Shown here: one piece after another, positions 32,616 to 40,934 of the stretch
Layout: every line of letters begins with the position of its first letter
How positions within the stretch are numbered: the stretch's first letter is position 1
From: Candidatus Villigracilis affinis
GTDB taxonomy: Bacteria; Chloroflexota; Anaerolineae; Anaerolineales; Villigracilaceae
Direction of reading: 5' to 3'
Length of the DNA stretch: 64,000 nucleotides
Assembly: GCA_016718275.1 (NCBI GenBank)
Contig: JADKEA010000005.1
Coordinates: 1 to 64,000, forward strand
Notes under the pieces: model-generated
What the model was told of the DNA's origin: nothing
Database searches by the model: none
The model's input: the letters and a program-made list of their open reading frames with translations, nothing else
Program-made: the position numbers and the translations under genes

Positions 32616-33644
32616 ATGAAAATGGGAACTTGGGATAAACTCTATCCAAAAATATTCGTCTCTGTTTTCTTTGCCATTCTGCTGGCCCAACTCCTCGGCC
32701 CGCAGTTGACAGTCAAAACGATCTCGGACCGTTTTTTTCTGAAGACGGCATTGATCCAGTCATTTAACGGCTTTCGTTATTCACTTGGCGACCAGGTTTT
32801 TAATGAAGGGATCGTGGGCAAGGATGGCTGGTTGTTCTACTCGGGCGATTTCAGCATCCACGATTATCAAAAGACATCCCCCGTCAGCAAAAAGAATTTG
32901 AAGGAAGTGGAAGCGATCCTGAATCAAATCAACGATGCGGCCATGCGCAACGGCGGGAGCATGTTGGTGGTCATTCCGCCTGATAAAAACACGATCTACC
33001 CGCAATACATGCCCGATGAAATTCCCGTGCTCGGCGAAACCTCGCGCCTTGAACAGTTCATGCAATACATGCAGGAGCATACCAACATTCAAGTCATGGA
33101 TTTGCGTCCTGCGTTGAGTGAAGCCAGTCAGACCTCACAGATTTACTTCAAGTCTGATGCGCATTGGAATTGCCTTGGGGCGTACTATGCTTCCGCGGAG
33201 ATCATCTCGATGGTCAGTATCAGCCATCCCGAAGTGCGACCGCGCCCTTTATCCGATTTTGAAATTGGCACAACGATCGATTCTTCGCTCGATATTTCCA
33301 AGACGATGGGCCTTGGCTTGCAAGAAGAGACATGGACCCTGACTCCAAAATTTGAAACTAATGTTGAAGTGATGCCCGCGCCGTTCGCCGAAAATAAACA
33401 GATGCGCGTTTCGGTCAATTCAGAAACCGACCTGCCCAGTGCGGTCATTTTGCATGATTCGTTTTACAACGAATGTTTGAACCAGTTGATCGAGCCATAT
33501 TTCAGCAAGACCTTTTCTCTGCATTACGGCACGTCGAAACTTTCCGATTATATAGACCTGATCGAAAAGGAAAAGCCCGATGTGGTCATTGTGGAATTTG
33601 CGGAACGGCACATCGAGTATTTCTTCAAATTATTGACGGAATGA
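32616..33644 (+). CDS. AlgJ/AlgX-like SGNH hydrolase-fold O-acetyltransferase
   Basis: A 342-residue protein anchored by an N-terminal membrane helix (about 9-28). GKDGWLFYSGD opens the ALGX/ALGJ-type domain. YFKSDAHWNCLGAYYA supplies the Asp-His of the catalytic triad (DxHW). AVILHDSFYNE supplies the candidate nucleophile Ser, in the position of the GTSF-like motif. The C-terminal VVIVEFAERHIEYF is the typical ER-hydrophobic end. These proteins transfer acetyl groups to exopolysaccharide on the outer face of the membrane using acetyl supplied by the MBOAT partner, encoded 97 bases upstream. Which polymer is acetylated is unknown; no polymerase genes are in the window. Confidence 0.88.
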   Translation: MKMGTWDKLYPKIFVSVFFAILLAQLLGPQLTVKTISDRFFLKTALIQSFNGFRYSLGDQVFNEGIVGKDGWLFYSGDFSIHDYQKTSPVSKKNLKEVEAILNQINDAAMRNGGSMLVVIPPDKNTIYPQYMPDEIPVLGETSRLEQFMQYMQEHTNIQVMDLRPALSEASQTSQIYFKSDAHWNCLGAYYASAEIISMVSISHPEVRPRPLSDFEIGTTIDSSLDISKTMGLGLQEETWTLTPKFETNVEVMPAPFAENKQMRVSVNSETDLPSAVILHDSFYNECLNQLIEPYFSKTFSLHYGTSKLSDYIDLIEKEKPDVVIVEFAERHIEYFFKLLTE

Positions 33645-33680
33645 ACGCTTCGCACTCAACTGAAAGCTGATCGCTGTTTA

Positions 33681-33713
33681 TTGATAGACTCTACCCGCAG
33701 GGTATAATCTCCT
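33681..33713 (+). promoter_or_regulatory. Promoter giving a leaderless or near-leaderless ruvB mRNA
   Basis: TTGATA (33681-33686) and TATAAT (33703-33708) are 16 nt apart, and the ruvB ATG begins 5 bases after the -10 box. Transcription should start at or next to the ATG; no ribosome site precedes it. Confidence 0.7.
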
Positions 33714-34736
33714 ATGAGCAAATCTTCCCGACCTCTTGACCCTGAATCTAAACCCGATGACCGCGTGGATAACGCCCTGCGTCCGCAAAAATTGGATGAC
33801 TTGATCGGTCAGGATCAGGTAAAGGAAAACCTATCCATTCTCATCGATGCGGCCCGTGGACGAAGCGAGGCGTTGGATCATGTTTTGTTTTACGGCCCTC
33901 CTGGCTTGGGAAAAACCACCCTCGCGCATGTGCTGGGGAACGAAATGGGCGTCAATGTAAAAGTGACGGCTGGCCCCGCCATCGAACGTGCGGGTGACCT
34001 TGCGGCCATTCTCACCAATTTACGTGCTGGGGATGTGATCTTCATTGATGAAATTCATCGTCTCGGGCGCGCGGTCGAGGAAGTTTTGTATCCAGCAATG
34101 GAAGATTTCTCGCTGGATATTGTCATCGGCAAAGGTCCGTCGGCGCGCTCGATCCGCTTGAAACTGCCGAAGTTCACCGTGGTCGGCGCAACGACGCGGC
34201 TGGCTTTGGTCACTGCTCCACTGCGCGCGCGTTTCGGCGCTGTGTATCGTTTGGATTACTACGATCTGGAAGCCATGAAAAAGATCATCACCCGAGCTGC
34301 GGGGATGCTTAAAGTGGAAGCCGATAAGGAAGGCATTGTTGAAATGGCGCGCCGCGCACGCGGGACTCCCCGTATTGCCCTGCGCCTGCTGCGCCGTGTG
34401 CGCGACTATGCCCAGGTCCGCGCGAATGGGATCATCACCCAGAAGGTCGCGCGCGAAGCCCTCGACCTATTGCAGGTTGACCCTCTCGGCCTCGATGATG
34501 TTGACCGCCGTGTTCTGAAGACCATCATCGAAAAATATAGCGGTGGACCTGTTGGCTTGAATACCATCGCCGCCTCCATCAGCGAAGAGCAGGACACGAT
34601 CATGGATGTGGTCGAACCGTATTTGCTCCAACTCGGCTTTTTAGACCGCACTCCGCAAGGCCGCGTCGCCACCAAATCGGCGTATGAACATTTGGGGTAC
34701 ACCTACACGGAACAGGGTCAGCAGAGGTTGTTGTAA
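33714..34736 (+). CDS. ruvB: Holliday junction DNA helicase RuvB
   Basis: RuvB is the AAA+ motor that drives branch migration of Holliday junctions with RuvA. The 340-residue protein has RPQKLDDLIGQDQVKENL, Walker A GPPGLGKTTLA (about 62-72), Walker B FIDEIHRLGR, sensor 1 in VVGATTR, the arginine-finger region in LVTAPLRARFG, sensor 2 in GTPRIALRLLRRVRDYA, and the C-terminal winged helix with TIAASISEEQDTIMDVVEPYLLQ. The usual GATTRAGLLTSPLRDRFG reads GATTRLALVTAPLRARFG. The gene is transcribed from its own promoter; ruvA and ruvC are not nearby. Confidence 0.96.
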   Translation: MSKSSRPLDPESKPDDRVDNALRPQKLDDLIGQDQVKENLSILIDAARGRSEALDHVLFYGPPGLGKTTLAHVLGNEMGVNVKVTAGPAIERAGDLAAILTNLRAGDVIFIDEIHRLGRAVEEVLYPAMEDFSLDIVIGKGPSARSIRLKLPKFTVVGATTRLALVTAPLRARFGAVYRLDYYDLEAMKKIITRAAGMLKVEADKEGIVEMARRARGTPRIALRLLRRVRDYAQVRANGIITQKVAREALDLLQVDPLGLDDVDRRVLKTIIEKYSGGPVGLNTIAASISEEQDTIMDVVEPYLLQLGFLDRTPQGRVATKSAYEHLGYTYTEQGQQRLL

Positions 34737-34740
34737 ATAT

Positions 34741-34810
34741 TGGAAGGTTTGCAAGTTGAATAGTTTGAAGGTTTATTTTTTAACTTGTAAGTCTGTGAAC
34801 TTTGAAACTC
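34741..34810 (+). repeat. Word-repeat intergenic hairpin
   Basis: The gap between ruvB and the DUF2905 gene is built of short words (GGTTTGCAAGTTGAATAGTT, then AACTTGTAAGTC and GAACTTTGAAACT) whose halves are imperfect complements around TATTTTTT. Another element of this class fills the gap after queA. Confidence 0.5.
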
Positions 34811-34811
34811 A

Positions 34812-35045
34812 ATGAACATGGAATCAATAGCTCGTTACTTAATGCTCGGTGGAATCATTCTCTTTCTTGTGGGTGGGGGTGTGTACTTCGCCGCGAAATT
34901 TGGAATCCCGCTCGGGCGCCTGCCCGGTGACATCCGCATTGAAGGGGAGAATGGAAGTTTTTACTTCCCTGTCACGAGTTCGATTTTGATTTCGGTGGTT
35001 TTATCCATTCTGCTCAATATCATCTCTCGTTTTCTCAAAAAGTAA
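34812..35045 (+). CDS. DUF2905 membrane protein
   Basis: A 77-residue protein with two membrane helices (about 8-30 and 53-74) and between them GIPLGRLPGDIRIEGENGSF, the hallmark of DUF2905. The family is widespread and often sits beside ruv genes, as here just downstream of ruvB; its function is unknown. The start MNMESIARYL lacks a strong ribosome site. It is followed 57 bases later by the 35103 gene on the same strand. Confidence 0.88.
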   Translation: MNMESIARYLMLGGIILFLVGGGVYFAAKFGIPLGRLPGDIRIEGENGSFYFPVTSSILISVVLSILLNIISRFLKK

Positions 35046-35102
35046 ATTTTGAAGGCTTTCGTAAAGTCGTTTTTTGGAAGCCTGCATTTTCCACGCAAAT
35101 TC

Positions 35103-35954
35103 ATGAAACGATTCTTCCTCCTTTTGCCTTTTCTCTTTTTTCTTTCTTCCTGTGGGCGTTTGGATGCGATCCTGTATGCCCCGCAACAAACCCCTGAAAC
35201 CTGGCTTCAGATCCAGCCTTATTTGGAATTCAACAGGCTGGTTATTGTTCAGCCGAGCACATCCATCATTGTTTATTTGCTGGGTGTTTTGACCATCGCC
35301 GTTGGGTTGTATTTTCTAAAGATCCGCGATGGACAGCGCTCCCGCTTCTGGTGGGGAATTGCCCTGCTTCTTTGGGGACTCGGCGCGCTTTTGGCAGGCA
35401 CAAGCTATGAAGCCTTCAGTTATGCCATCAAGTGCGAAGGCCGCACCGCCTGCCTGTGGACAAGCTGGTGGGAGATCGCCTATCTCATCGTTTCTGTCTG
35501 GAGCATTGATGCAATGATGCTGGCCATTGCTCATTCCAGCGCCGACGGCAAATTGCGGAAGTGGCTTTCCATGTATGCCTTAATCAATATGGTTCTATAT
35601 TTTGGGTTGGTGATGGCGGGGGCATTTATCCCGGTTAAATTTTTGATTTCTTTTGAATTGCTTCTCGTTGTCGCCGCGCCGAGTGTGATCGCGTTTTTCG
35701 CCATCAACGGCTGGCGGTATGCCAAATACAAACTGGATGCTGACCTTGTGTCATTGGGTGCTTGGTTGTGGTTAGGGCTTACCATCGCCGCTTATTTTCT
35801 CTATCTCATTTCGGGTAATACAGCGGCATTGTGGGCAAATGGGATTTGGTTTTCCGAAAACGATGTCTTGCACATCGGCCTTATTGTTTGGATGATCTAT
35901 CTTGCGGTTGCGCTCGCCCCGCGCATTCGCGACATGAACAAAGAGATTTTATGA
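35103..35954 (+). CDS. Polytopic membrane protein with lipoprotein-like start
   Basis: A 283-residue protein beginning MKRFFLLLPFLFFLSSCGR, a lipobox-like signal. About seven membrane segments follow (for example IIVYLLGVLTIAVGLYFL, WWGIALLLWGLGALLAG, LLVVAAPSVIAFFAI, WLWLGLTIAAYFLYL). Two cysteines in a loop (IKCEGRTACLW) may be paired. I do not recognise the family; the seven-helix pattern could be a sensory or binding protein (inference). I chose the ATG at 35103 for the signal-like start; an upstream TTG at 35049 is possible and neither has a clear ribosome site. Its stop overlaps the next start as ATGA. Confidence 0.65.
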   Translation: MKRFFLLLPFLFFLSSCGRLDAILYAPQQTPETWLQIQPYLEFNRLVIVQPSTSIIVYLLGVLTIAVGLYFLKIRDGQRSRFWWGIALLLWGLGALLAGTSYEAFSYAIKCEGRTACLWTSWWEIAYLIVSVWSIDAMMLAIAHSSADGKLRKWLSMYALINMVLYFGLVMAGAFIPVKFLISFELLLVVAAPSVIAFFAINGWRYAKYKLDADLVSLGAWLWLGLTIAAYFLYLISGNTAALWANGIWFSENDVLHIGLIVWMIYLAVALAPRIRDMNKEIL

Positions 35955-36847
35955 ATAACACAAAACGAACCTATCTGATCGTTGCCGCTGTGTTTTTGTG
36001 CCTGTGTCCGCTGGCGGCGGCTGGCATTGGCTATTTGTATTTTTCCGATATGCCGCCTGGCTCCCTGAGCGATAGCGGATATTACGTCCGCCGCACAAAG
36101 GTTTATTTTCACCCCGGATTTGGGCTTGCGTCGCCATTTGAGATCACAGGTGCAGACCATGACTCGTTTGTGATCCTCGACCAATCCTATGCACTCGATG
36201 CCTCGCATGTTTACATTGATGGAAGCCAAATCCCAGATGCTGACCCATCTACTTTTGAATTATTGCAGCATCCCTTTACCCGCGATTCCAGGCATGTCTA
36301 TGCCAGTGGTCATGCTTTCAGTGATGACCCTGCCAATTTTGAGTCTCTCGCTGAAAATATCTCCCGCGATGGCAAACATATTTATTGGAATGCTGGGATC
36401 ATTTCTGATGATCCATCTCATCTTGTTATTATTGGAAGTTGGAATTACCACACCTATCTCAAAGATTCAAAGACTGTCTTTGTGAATGGCAATCCAATTC
36501 AAGGCGCGGATGCCAATTCCTTTGAAGTCATTGCAGATGCTTACTCGCGCGATGAGCGGCACGTCTTTTACTTTTATGAAATAATTCCAAATGCAGATGG
36601 CGCCACATTTGAAATGCTTGAAAGCCCCTATGCGCGTGATGGCAATGCAGTATATTGGATGGGTCAAGCCATCCCGAACGCCGACCCGAAAACATTCAAA
36701 GTGCTGAACGCTAATTTCGAATGTTCCGCCGATGCTGACCATGCTTATTATCAGGATCAGGTCATCGCGAATGTTGATCCGTCGGCTCTTCCATCCAATA
36801 TACAGGTCACAAGTTGTTCCGAAACTGAGATTTACACCAATCCATGA
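35951..36847 (+). CDS. DKNYY-repeat exported protein
   Basis: A 298-residue protein with an N-terminal signal anchor (about 10-32). About six repeats of roughly 40 residues follow, each with a core like DSRHVYASGHAF, DGKHIYWNAGII, DERHVFYFYEII or DGNAVYWMGQAI followed by PNADPxTFE. This is the DKNYY repeat pattern, which forms beta structures on the cell surface or in the periplasm; the binding partner is unknown. The gene starts at the ATGA overlap with the upstream gene and ends at an ATGA overlap with queA, so all three are translationally coupled. Confidence 0.8.
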   Translation: MNNTKRTYLIVAAVFLCLCPLAAAGIGYLYFSDMPPGSLSDSGYYVRRTKVYFHPGFGLASPFEITGADHDSFVILDQSYALDASHVYIDGSQIPDADPSTFELLQHPFTRDSRHVYASGHAFSDDPANFESLAENISRDGKHIYWNAGIISDDPSHLVIIGSWNYHTYLKDSKTVFVNGNPIQGADANSFEVIADAYSRDERHVFYFYEIIPNADGATFEMLESPYARDGNAVYWMGQAIPNADPKTFKVLNANFECSADADHAYYQDQVIANVDPSALPSNIQVTSCSETEIYTNP

Positions 36848-37893
36848 AAACATCCGACTTCGATTACGTATTGCCCGAATCTTCCATCGCGCAGACTCCT
36901 GCTGAGCCGCGTGATTCTTCGCGACTGCTGGTATTGCATCGTGATTCTGGGGAGGTGGAACATCGCATCTTTCATGACCTCGGCCTGTTTCTGCAACCGA
37001 ACGATCTTCTCATCCTGAACAGGACTCGGGTCATCCCTGCGAGAATTTTCGCCAAAAAAGAAACAGGCGGCAAAGTGGAGTTGCTCCTGTTGCGCCGCCG
37101 CGATGTGTTGACTTGGGAAGCCTTGGTGGGTGGTAAAGGTTTGCGTGTAGGCAAGAAGGTGGTGATAGAGGTTGATGGGGATGGACATGGTGAGAATTTT
37201 TTACAAGCCGAGATCATTGAAATCCTCGAAGGCTCGGAGCGGCTGATTCGTTTTTCGGAACCCATTGAGCCGTATTTTCCAAAAGTGGGGAACATCCCCC
37301 TGCCGCCGTATATTCACGAAAAATTGACCGACCCCGAACGCTATCAAACGGTCTTTGCCAAAGAAGCTGGTTCTGCCGCCGCGCCGACTGCGGGCTTGCA
37401 TTTCACGCCGCAACTGCTTGATGCTTTGCAAGCCAAAGGCGTGAAGGTGGGCTACGTCACCCTGCATGTTGGCCTGGATACGTTTGCCCCCGTCACTGAA
37501 GAGTCTCCCGAAGAGCATAAGATCCATACTGAGTGGTGCGAGCTTTCGCAAGAAACCGCAGATCTCATCAACCAAACCAGACAAAACGGTGGGCGGGTGG
37601 TTGCCGTCGGCACCACCTCCGTGCGGACTCTTGAAAGCGCCGCGCAATCTTCAATGGCCGATCCTCAATCACTGATCTCTTCTTTCATCGGCCCCACTTC
37701 GATCTACATTCTCCCTGGCTATCAATTCAAGGTTGTGAATGCGATGGTCACGAATTTTCATTTGCCCAAGTCCACACTGATCATGCTGGTCAGCGCCTTT
37801 GCGGGGCGGGAGAGAATTTTGGAAACCTACAACCTCGCTGTCAGGGAAGGTTATCGTTTTTATTCCTTCGGTGATGCGATGTTGATTGTGTAA
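36844..37893 (+). CDS. queA: S-adenosylmethionine:tRNA ribosyltransferase-isomerase
   Basis: QueA adds the epoxycyclopentanediol-precursor moiety from SAM to 7-aminomethyl-7-deazaguanine in tRNA, the penultimate step of queuosine synthesis. The 349-residue protein starts MKTSDFDYVLPESSIAQTPA and has the family motifs RDSSRLLVL, NRTRVIPARIF, PLPPYIHE, YQTVFAKEAGSAAAPTAGLH, HVGLDTFAPV, VGTTSVRTLES and NFHLPKSTLIMLVSAFAG. Length is normal. It overlaps the DKNYY gene by 4 bases. tgt and other queuosine genes are not in the window. Confidence 0.96.
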   Translation: MKTSDFDYVLPESSIAQTPAEPRDSSRLLVLHRDSGEVEHRIFHDLGLFLQPNDLLILNRTRVIPARIFAKKETGGKVELLLLRRRDVLTWEALVGGKGLRVGKKVVIEVDGDGHGENFLQAEIIEILEGSERLIRFSEPIEPYFPKVGNIPLPPYIHEKLTDPERYQTVFAKEAGSAAAPTAGLHFTPQLLDALQAKGVKVGYVTLHVGLDTFAPVTEESPEEHKIHTEWCELSQETADLINQTRQNGGRVVAVGTTSVRTLESAAQSSMADPQSLISSFIGPTSIYILPGYQFKVVNAMVTNFHLPKSTLIMLVSAFAGRERILETYNLAVREGYRFYSFGDAMLIV

Positions 37894-37978
37894 GAGTTGG
37901 CAGGTTGGAATGTTAGAATGTTGCAAAGTTTGAATCTTCAACCTGTAAACTTGTTAGCTTGAAACCCGCCAACTTGAA
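37893..37978 (+). repeat. Word-repeat intergenic hairpin after queA
   Basis: GTTGGCAGGTT at the left end pairs with AACCCGCCAAC at the right end (10 of 11 bases). Inside, AAGTTT pairs with AAACTT; the rest is words such as GGAATGTTAGAATGTTG. It ends just before the udgB start. Confidence 0.6.
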
Positions 37979-37991
37979 AAACCCGAAACCT

Positions 37992-38678
37992 ATGAAAACA
38001 AAACTAGAATCGTTGAACAAAGAGATCATCTCCTGCCGCAAATGTCCGCGTTTGGTGGAATGGCGCGAGGAGGTGGCACGGGTCAAGCGCAAGGCCTACA
38101 AAGATGACGAATATTGGGGCAAACCTGTGCCAGGTTTCGGTGACCCAAAGGCGCGCGTGCTGGTGGTGGGGCTTGCCCCCGGCGCACACGGCTCGAACCG
38201 AACGGGACGTCAATTTACGGGGGATGCTTCGGGCGGATTCCTTTTCCCAGCGTTGCACCGGGCTGGGTTCGCGAATCAGGCCCGGGCGGAGTCCAGAAGC
38301 GATGGTCTGCTTTTGAAGGATATGTATATCACCGCGTCAGGTCGTTGCGCCCCGCCCGATAATAAGCCAAGTCCAGAAGAATTGAATACCTGCCAGCCGT
38401 TTCTCGAAAGGGAAATTCAAATCATTCAGCCTAAAGTAATCGTGTGTCTGGGTAAGATTGCTTTTGATCGAATACTCAAAATAACGGCAATTCGAGGTTT
38501 GAAGTTTTCACACGGAGCAGTTTATGCTCTTTTACCTTCATCATTCATAAATCATCCTTCATCCTTGATTTGCTCCTACCATCCCAGCCAGCAAAATACA
38601 TTGACAGGAAAACTGACCGTGAAAATGTTCGACGAAATTTGGAAAAAGGCGAAATTGCTTCTCAATGAAAATCATTAA
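37992..38678 (+). CDS. udgB: Type 5 uracil-DNA glycosylase, iron-sulfur
   Basis: UdgB removes uracil and other deaminated bases from DNA. The 228-residue protein has ISCRKCPRLVEWR, the active-site GLAPGAHGSNRTGRQFTGD (family form GLAPAxHGxNRTGxxFTGD), GRCAPPDNKP, NTCQPFL, and the C-terminal SYHPSQQNT. The four cysteines in CRKC, RC and TC would bind a 4Fe-4S cluster. I start at the ATG at 37992; the TTG at 37959 lies in the intergenic repeat. Near residue 188 the peptide SSFINHPSSL is encoded by a low-complexity ATC/TTC stretch (38536-38572) that looks inserted. It overlaps the next gene by 14 bases. Confidence 0.93.
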   Translation: MKTKLESLNKEIISCRKCPRLVEWREEVARVKRKAYKDDEYWGKPVPGFGDPKARVLVVGLAPGAHGSNRTGRQFTGDASGGFLFPALHRAGFANQARAESRSDGLLLKDMYITASGRCAPPDNKPSPEELNTCQPFLEREIQIIQPKVIVCLGKIAFDRILKITAIRGLKFSHGAVYALLPSSFINHPSSLICSYHPSQQNTLTGKLTVKMFDEIWKKAKLLLNENH

Positions 38679-39399
38679 GCGTATTCTGTTTGGACTTGTG
38701 CTCGTTGTTGTGTTGGCTGTGTTGGGATTTGTGATCTGGGCCGAGACTCCTCTTGGCCCCGCGCCAGAGGCATTGGCGGCCCTCGAAAGTGATTCAAATG
38801 TGACAGTCACCACGGGTGACTTTATCACCTTCGAACCTGCAAACCTTAAACCTGTAACTGGTTTTATTTTCTACCCCGGTGGTCGCGTGGATTATCGTTC
38901 CTATGCCGCGCCGCTGCGTGAAATCGCTGCGCAGGGATATTTGGTGATATTGCTGCCTGTGAATTTGAACCTGGCCTTTTTTGATGTCAATGCAGGCGAT
39001 CCTGTGTTTGCCGCCCATCCTGAGATTCAACAATGGGCCGTGGGCGGACACTCCCTTGGCGGTGTGGCTTCGGCTTTGTTCGCGAAAGACCATTTGAGTT
39101 TGGTTGATGGAATTATCTTCTGGGCCTCGTACCCTGCGGATGATTCGTTGAAGAATAGTTCTTTGAGCGTATTATCCATTTACGGCACGAACGACATGGC
39201 AGGGATGGAAAAGTTTAGTGAGACCAGCACGTTGCTGCCTTCAAGCACTGAGTATGTTGTGCTCGATGGTGGCAATCATGCCCAGTTTGGCGACTACGGC
39301 CTCCAGCCCGGCGACAAGCAGGCAACCATTTCTCGCGCAGAACAACAGACACAGGTGGTCAATGCTGTTGTGAAATTCCTTGAAGAGTTGGAAAAATAA
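38665..39399 (+). CDS. Membrane-anchored alpha/beta hydrolase
   Basis: A 244-residue protein with an N-terminal membrane anchor (about 6-26) and an alpha/beta-hydrolase domain of the PF12695 type. FIFYPGGRVDYRSYA gives the oxyanion strand-loop. The nucleophile Ser is in VGGHSLGGVAS (about 130). The acid is probably the Asp in YGTNDMAG, and the His is in DGGNHAQFGDYG. The gene starts inside udgB (14-base overlap). Such enzymes are carboxylesterases or lipases acting outside the membrane; substrate unknown. The following gene encodes another alpha/beta hydrolase of a different subfamily. Confidence 0.88.
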   Translation: MKIIKRILFGLVLVVVLAVLGFVIWAETPLGPAPEALAALESDSNVTVTTGDFITFEPANLKPVTGFIFYPGGRVDYRSYAAPLREIAAQGYLVILLPVNLNLAFFDVNAGDPVFAAHPEIQQWAVGGHSLGGVASALFAKDHLSLVDGIIFWASYPADDSLKNSSLSVLSIYGTNDMAGMEKFSETSTLLPSSTEYVVLDGGNHAQFGDYGLQPGDKQATISRAEQQTQVVNAVVKFLEELEK

Positions 39400-39436
39400 A
39401 CGATTTTTTATTGGTATCAAGCCCGTCGAATACTTT

Positions 39437-40399
39437 ATGAAACGTTGGAAACAGATTCTCTTTAGAACGTTTATATTTGCCTGCCTTGCTGTGCTGTTCG
39501 GGCCTTTTCTCGTGCCTGTGCCAGAGTTGGGCGATTTGGTAACTGAAAAAGAATTCGCCGACCCTGACAGCAAATTCATTGAAGTGAACGATGTCACGGT
39601 GCATTACAAAGAAATGGGTGAGGGCGAAACCACCTTCATCCTTTTGCATGGATTTGGGTCAAGCGTGTTTTCGTGGCGCGAGGTGATGGATGATTTCTCG
39701 AAGCATGGTCGCGTCATCGCGTATGACCGCCCCGCCTTCGGATTGACCGAACGTCCGATGCCTGAAACGTGGAAGGAAAATCCGTACGGTATGGGTGCCA
39801 ATGTGGAATTGCTGCGCGGTTTAATGGATGCGTTGAAAATTGAAAAAGCCGTGTTGGTCGGCAATTCGGCAGGCGGCGGGGTCTCGGTGGCATTTGCGCT
39901 GACCTACCCCGAGCGCGTGAAAAAACTCATTTTGGTGGACCCTGGCGTGGGCGGCGGGTATGGTCCGCAGTTTCCTGCGTGGGCTCTGCCCATCATGTGG
40001 ACTCCGCAAATGCGTCATCTCGGTCCGTTGATGATGCGCGATTATCAAGAAACGCTTCCGAACACGATCGCGCGTGAATGGGCCAATGAAGCCAATCTCA
40101 GCGCAGAGGTCAAGCAGGAATATTTGAGCGCGCTTCAAATAAAGAACTGGGATCGTGCGTTTTACGAATTGACCTTCGCTCCTGCCTACCCGGAACTGCG
40201 GCCTTTGCTGCCGAATTTGACCGTGGATACCTTTATCATCGCTGGCGCAGATGACCGCCTGATCCGCTCGTGGTATTTTGAAGCGATCTCGCTGGAGACC
40301 CCCGCGCCGCTCGTGTTATTATCCCAATGTGGGCATGTTCCGCACGAGGAATGCCCCGAGCGATTTATGCAGGAAGTTATAAATTTTTTGGAGCTTTAA
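39437..40399 (+). CDS. Membrane-anchored alpha/beta hydrolase
   Basis: A 320-residue protein with an N-terminal anchor (about 8-28) and a classical alpha/beta hydrolase fold: FILLHGFGSSVFSWREVM (oxyanion HG), nucleophile Ser in VLVGNSAGGGVSV (about 150), Asp in IIAGADDRLI, and His in LSQCGHVPHEECP. It resembles the epoxide hydrolase/haloperoxidase-type and lactonase-type group; exact substrate unknown. I use the ATG at 39437, since the upstream TTG at 39380 lies inside the previous gene. It precedes the peroxiredoxin-like gene by 51 bases. Confidence 0.88.
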   Translation: MKRWKQILFRTFIFACLAVLFGPFLVPVPELGDLVTEKEFADPDSKFIEVNDVTVHYKEMGEGETTFILLHGFGSSVFSWREVMDDFSKHGRVIAYDRPAFGLTERPMPETWKENPYGMGANVELLRGLMDALKIEKAVLVGNSAGGGVSVAFALTYPERVKKLILVDPGVGGGYGPQFPAWALPIMWTPQMRHLGPLMMRDYQETLPNTIAREWANEANLSAEVKQEYLSALQIKNWDRAFYELTFAPAYPELRPLLPNLTVDTFIIAGADDRLIRSWYFEAISLETPAPLVLLSQCGHVPHEECPERFMQEVINFLEL

Positions 40400-40450
40400 C
40401 TACTTTGCGAATGATGCAAAGTGATTCTGTACGGAAAGTGTGAAAGAACA

Positions 40451-40933
40451 ATGTTGCTCAACATCATTACCCCAGGTGAATTTGCGCCTGATTTTGAACT
40501 CGAAGATATTCACGGGACTTCGGTCCGCCTCTCCAGCTTTCGCGGTAACAAACCTGTTGTACTTGCATTTTTGCGCGGCTTTATGTGACCGTATTGCCGC
40601 GCGCAGTTGGCGCGTATGCGTGATCATTATTCCGATTTCGTAAAGCGTGGTGTGGCGGTCGTTGCCATTGGCCCCGATGGGTTGGATTCCTTTCAACGCT
40701 ATTGGCAGAATGAAAGCCTTCCTTATATCGGCCTGCCCGACCCCGATCATCGGGTGGCGAAGATGTATCGTCAGGAAGTGAATCTTTTCAAACTGGGTCG
40801 CATGCCTTTGAATTGCGTGGTCGATCTCGATGGGCGTATTCGCTATGTTCATTACAGTTCCAACATGGCCGACATTCCCGATAACGAAACTTTCCTCAAC
40901 GTAATAGATAAACTAAACGAATCATCCAGGTAG
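40451..40933 (+). CDS. Peroxiredoxin-like (AhpC/TSA) protein with in-frame TGA, probable selenoprotein
   Basis: Reading through the TGA at 40586-40588 gives a continuous 160-residue thioredoxin-fold protein: LNIITPGEFAPDFELEDIHG, then FLRGFM-U-PYCRAQLARMRDHY, then VVAIGPDGLDSF and DLDGRIRYVHYSS. In relatives the residue at the TGA is the peroxidatic/redox Cys of a CPxC motif, so Sec gives UPYC (residue 46). A hairpin that fits a bacterial SECIS begins right after the TGA. Coding quality is equal on both sides and the frame is unbroken for 115 codons after it. The ATG has only a weak purine site. A nonsense mutation or base error at a TGC/TGT codon is the alternative. It sits 1 base before the S51-like gene. 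Confidence 0.8.
40589..40620 (+). promoter_or_regulatory. SECIS-like hairpin downstream of the TGA codon
   Basis: An outer helix CGUAU/AUGCG (40590-40594 with 40616-40620) encloses an inner helix CGCGC/GCGCG (40600-40604 with 40610-40614) and an apical AGUUG loop. The loop starts 16 nt after the TGA and has G in its second position. These properties match the published description of bacterial SECIS elements. Confidence 0.65.
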
Positions 40934-40934
40934 T

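Noticed and set aside
37201..37647. 148-codon frame antisense to queA
   Set aside because: queA is complete and conserved on the plus strand.
40400..40852. 150-codon minus-strand frame across the peroxiredoxin-like gene
   Set aside because: The plus strand carries the thioredoxin-fold motifs on both sides of the TGA; the minus frame is a shadow.
40607..40933. Separate 108-residue protein starting after the TGA
   Set aside because: It would lack the first strand and the active site of the thioredoxin fold, and has no ribosome site.
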